Shown one piece after another: positions 62,196 through 64,000 of a stretch of DNA of 64,000 nucleotides (positions are counted from its first letter, which is position 1; the number at the start of each line of letters is the position of its first letter). This stretch comes from Pseudoduganella rivuli. GTDB lineage: Bacteria; Pseudomonadota; Gammaproteobacteria; Burkholderiales; Burkholderiaceae_D. The translations under genes were made by a program, and so were the position numbers. The stretch is from contig NZ_WKJJ01000005.1 of NCBI RefSeq assembly GCF_009674485.1, forward strand, positions 124,001 through 188,000, given 5' to 3'. The notes under the pieces are model-generated. The model was not told the DNA's origin. It saw only the letters and a program-made list of their open reading frames with translations, and searched no databases.

Positions 62196-64000
62196 ATACT
62201 GCCGCCGGCGCTGGCGGCGCGCCCTACGCGTTGCCGCCGTTTACGCTGGAAAAAAACAATATCGAAACGTTCTATCCGGCGTCGCCGCTGCAACTGGCCA
62301 TGATCAGCAAGAGCCTGCAATCGCCGGGGCAAGGCATGTACGTGATCCAGGCCGGCTTTGAAATCCGCGGCCCGCTCGACACGGCATGTTTCCAGCGGGC
62401 CTGGGAGCAGGCGATGGAACGCCATCCGGTATTGCGTACCTTGTTCACCCGGCTGGATACGGATAAACCCATGCAGGTGGTGTGCAAACGCGTGCCGCTG
62501 CCTTGGGTCGCGGTCGACTTGAGCGCCTGCGCCGATCCCGAAGCCGGCTATGCGCAGTGGGTGGCGGCCGACCGCCGGCGCGACTTCGATCTCGGGCGCC
62601 CCTCCCTGATGCGCCTGGTGATGTTGACGCTGGGCCCGGCGCATTACCGTTTCGTCTGGTGCCACCACCATGCCATTTCCGATGGCTGGTCGCTGCCGGT
62701 CGTGATCAATGACGTGATGCGCCTTTACCTGGCCGCGGCCGGCGGGCCGCCCGCCGCGCTGGGGCCGAGGGCGGATTTTCAGTCGATGATGCGCTGGATC
62801 GGCAGGCAGGACGAGCAGGCCTCGCTGTCGTTCTGGCGTACGCACCTGGACGGCCTGGAAGAAGGCTGCCATTTGCTGCAAGGCGCCGGCACCGTCGATC
62901 CGGACCTGGCGCCGGCGCTGCCGATCGTGGTGGACCATGTGCTCGATGCCGGGCTGACGGCCCGTATCGAGGCTTTTTGCCAGCGCCAGGGCGCCACGCC
63001 GAACGTGCTGATGTCGGCTTTGTTCGGACTGTGCCTGAGCCACTACCTGGACCGCGACGAGGTGGTGTTCGGCAGCATTACGTCGGGCCGCAATGCCGAC
63101 CTTGCCCATGTCGACAAGCTGGTCGGACCATGCCTGAACACGGTACCGGTGCGGATGCGCTGCGCCGGCGGATTACGTGTGGGCGCCTGGCTGAGCGAAG
63201 TGATGGCCGGGCAGGCGCGCCGGCTGCCGCATGAGTACCTGAGCTTGCAACAGATCGGTGCCCAGCTTCCGGGACGGCTGCGTCACCTGTTCAATTGCCT
63301 GTACGTCTACGAAAATTATCCGCGCACGGTGGCGCTGGATGGCGCGCCGGGCGTGCAGGGCGATGCCTTCCAGTTCCGGCCACTGGCAACCCATGAAGCC
63401 AACAGCGTACCGTTCTCGTTTATCGTGGCGCCGGGTGAACGTACGCTGGTGCGGATTGCCGCCCATCCGGCGTTGTTCGATGTGGCGTTCCTGACGCGCT
63501 TTTTTGCGGATTTCCAGGGGCTGCTGACCAGCCTGCTTGAAGGGGGGGCGGCGCAGGAACTGGCGCAATTGCGCCGCACCGATGCGCCGGCCATCAGTGC
63601 CGTTCATCCACAGGTGCGCCTGCCGGCGCGCGACCTGGTGGCCGCTTTCGCGCACGCCGCGCAAGGCGCCGCGCAACAGCCGGCGCTGGTGTGCGGGGCA
63701 CGCGAGCTTAGTTATGGCCAGCTCGATCGCGTCACCGACTTGCTGGCGGAACAGTTATTGGCGCAACAGGTCCGCCCGGGCGACCGGGTCGGCATCATGT
63801 TGCCGCCGGATGAGCGGCAAGTGATTGCCATGCTGGCCGTACTGAAAGCGGGGGCGTGCTACGTGCCGCTGGACATCAACAACCCCGACAGCCGCAACCG
63901 CTTTATCCTGCGCGACGCCGCCGTGCAATGCCTGGTCGCTGAACCGTCGGCGGCTGAATTGGCGCAAGGGTTGCGCCTGGTCGCGCCGGACGCGCCGGAT
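62186..64000 (+). CDS. Nonribosomal peptide synthetase 4, N-terminal part (C - A...), cut by window edge
   Basis: Open for 605 codons to the right edge. ATG 62186 lies inside the last codons of synthetase 3, so the two are coupled. After about 30 residues an acceptor C domain starts with [21 protein letters not shown], the layout of DCL domains that take a D-residue donor, fitting the upstream epimerase. The active site is HHAISDGW (~161). From ~500 an adenylation domain begins ([20 protein letters not shown], then [21 protein letters not shown]); its specificity region lies beyond the edge. At least one more residue is therefore added; release, tailoring and MbtH genes are not visible. Confidence 0.9.
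   Translation, partial: MQLNTAAGAGGAPYALPPFTLEKNNIETFYPASPLQLAMISKSLQSPGQGMYVIQAGFEIRGPLDTACFQRAWEQAMERHPVLRTLFTRLDTDKPMQVVCKRVPLPWVAVDLSACADPEAGYAQWVAADRRRDFDLGRPSLMRLVMLTLGPAHYRFVWCHHHAISDGWSLPVVINDVMRLYLAAAGGPPAALGPRADFQSMMRWIGRQDEQASLSFWRTHLDGLEEGCHLLQGAGTVDPDLAPALPIVVDHVLDAGLTARIEAFCQRQGATPNVLMSALFGLCLSHYLDRDEVVFGSITSGRNADLAHVDKLVGPCLNTVPVRMRCAGGLRVGAWLSEVMAGQARRLPHEYLSLQQIGAQLPGRLRHLFNCLYVYENYPRTVALDGAPGVQGDAFQFRPLATHEANSVPFSFIVAPGERTLVRIAAHPALFDVAFLTRFFADFQGLLTSLLEGGAAQELAQLRRTDAPAISAVHPQVRLPARDLVAAFAHAAQGAAQQPALVCGARELSYGQLDRVTDLLAEQLLAQQVRPGDRVGIMLPPDERQVIAMLAVLKAGACYVPLDINNPDSRNRFILRDAAVQCLVAEPSAAELAQGLRLVAPDAPD

Noticed and set aside
1-64000. CRISPR array, rRNA genes or prophage
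   Set aside because: No regularly spaced repeats, rRNA-like sequence or phage structural genes were seen.

Overview
The window is GC-rich bacterial DNA with long, tightly packed genes. Gene content (TonB receptor, MMPL/DUF1302/DUF1329 envelope genes, c-type cytochromes, many LysR/AraC/TetR regulators, large NRPS genes) suggests a beta-proteobacterium, most likely Oxalobacteraceae (Massilia/Duganella/Janthinobacterium type). That placement is inferred from protein style, not from a marker gene.

Region 1 (1-24.3 kb) is a large catabolic/transport locus. A truncated RND adaptor lipoprotein at the edge is followed by an AraC-type and a TetR-type regulator, then a same-strand series of about 17 genes ending at a strong terminator near 22.6 kb. 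The series encodes an acyl-CoA dehydrogenase, a membrane protein, RidA, the envelope set DUF1329/DUF1302/MMPL/YCF48, two tandem pairs of Tat-exported flavin amine oxidase plus di-heme cytochrome c, a saccharopine-dehydrogenase-like reductase, an acyl-CoA ligase, an SCP2-type thiolase, a DadA/PuuB-like FAD oxidase and a small membrane protein. I infer uptake of a hydrophobic amine, periplasmic oxidation into the cytochrome c pool, imine clean-up by RidA, and CoA-dependent breakdown. A repeated box (TTTGTCC / TGACCTAA) sits before the AraC gene and before two genes of the series, which suggests one regulon. A chemotaxis receptor follows.

Region 2 (24.3-36.2 kb) looks like an inserted or rearranged island. 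Decayed MntA-HepT toxin-antitoxin remnants, about 93% identical over 112 bp, lie at both borders. A 3' fragment of tRNA-Cys with its terminator sits at the left border. Inside are a 2-hydroxyacid dehydrogenase, a porin/chemoreceptor gene wreck, malic enzyme, DctA, a D-tartrate-dehydratase-like enolase-superfamily enzyme, two LysR regulators, and a divergent LeuC/LeuD-type hydro-lyase pair. Together they form a C4-hydroxydicarboxylate (probably tartrate/malate) utilisation module.

Region 3 (36.6-42.2 kb) has a periplasmic solute-binding protein overlapping a hybrid histidine kinase, with no permease or ATPase, which suggests a sensor pair. An intact IS1595-family element with 8-bp target duplications follows.

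Region 4 (42.2-64 kb, cut by the edge) is an NRPS cluster with a divergent TonB-dependent receptor. Four co-linear synthetase genes give: degenerate C-A(Asp)-T-Cy-A(Cys)-T / TubC docking-C-A(unassigned)-T / C-A(Thr)-T-C-A(Cys-like)-T-E / C-A... The predicted order is Asp - Cys-thiazoline - X - Thr - D-Cys - ..., which I do not recognise as a known product. A metallophore is plausible given the receptor and the thiazoline.
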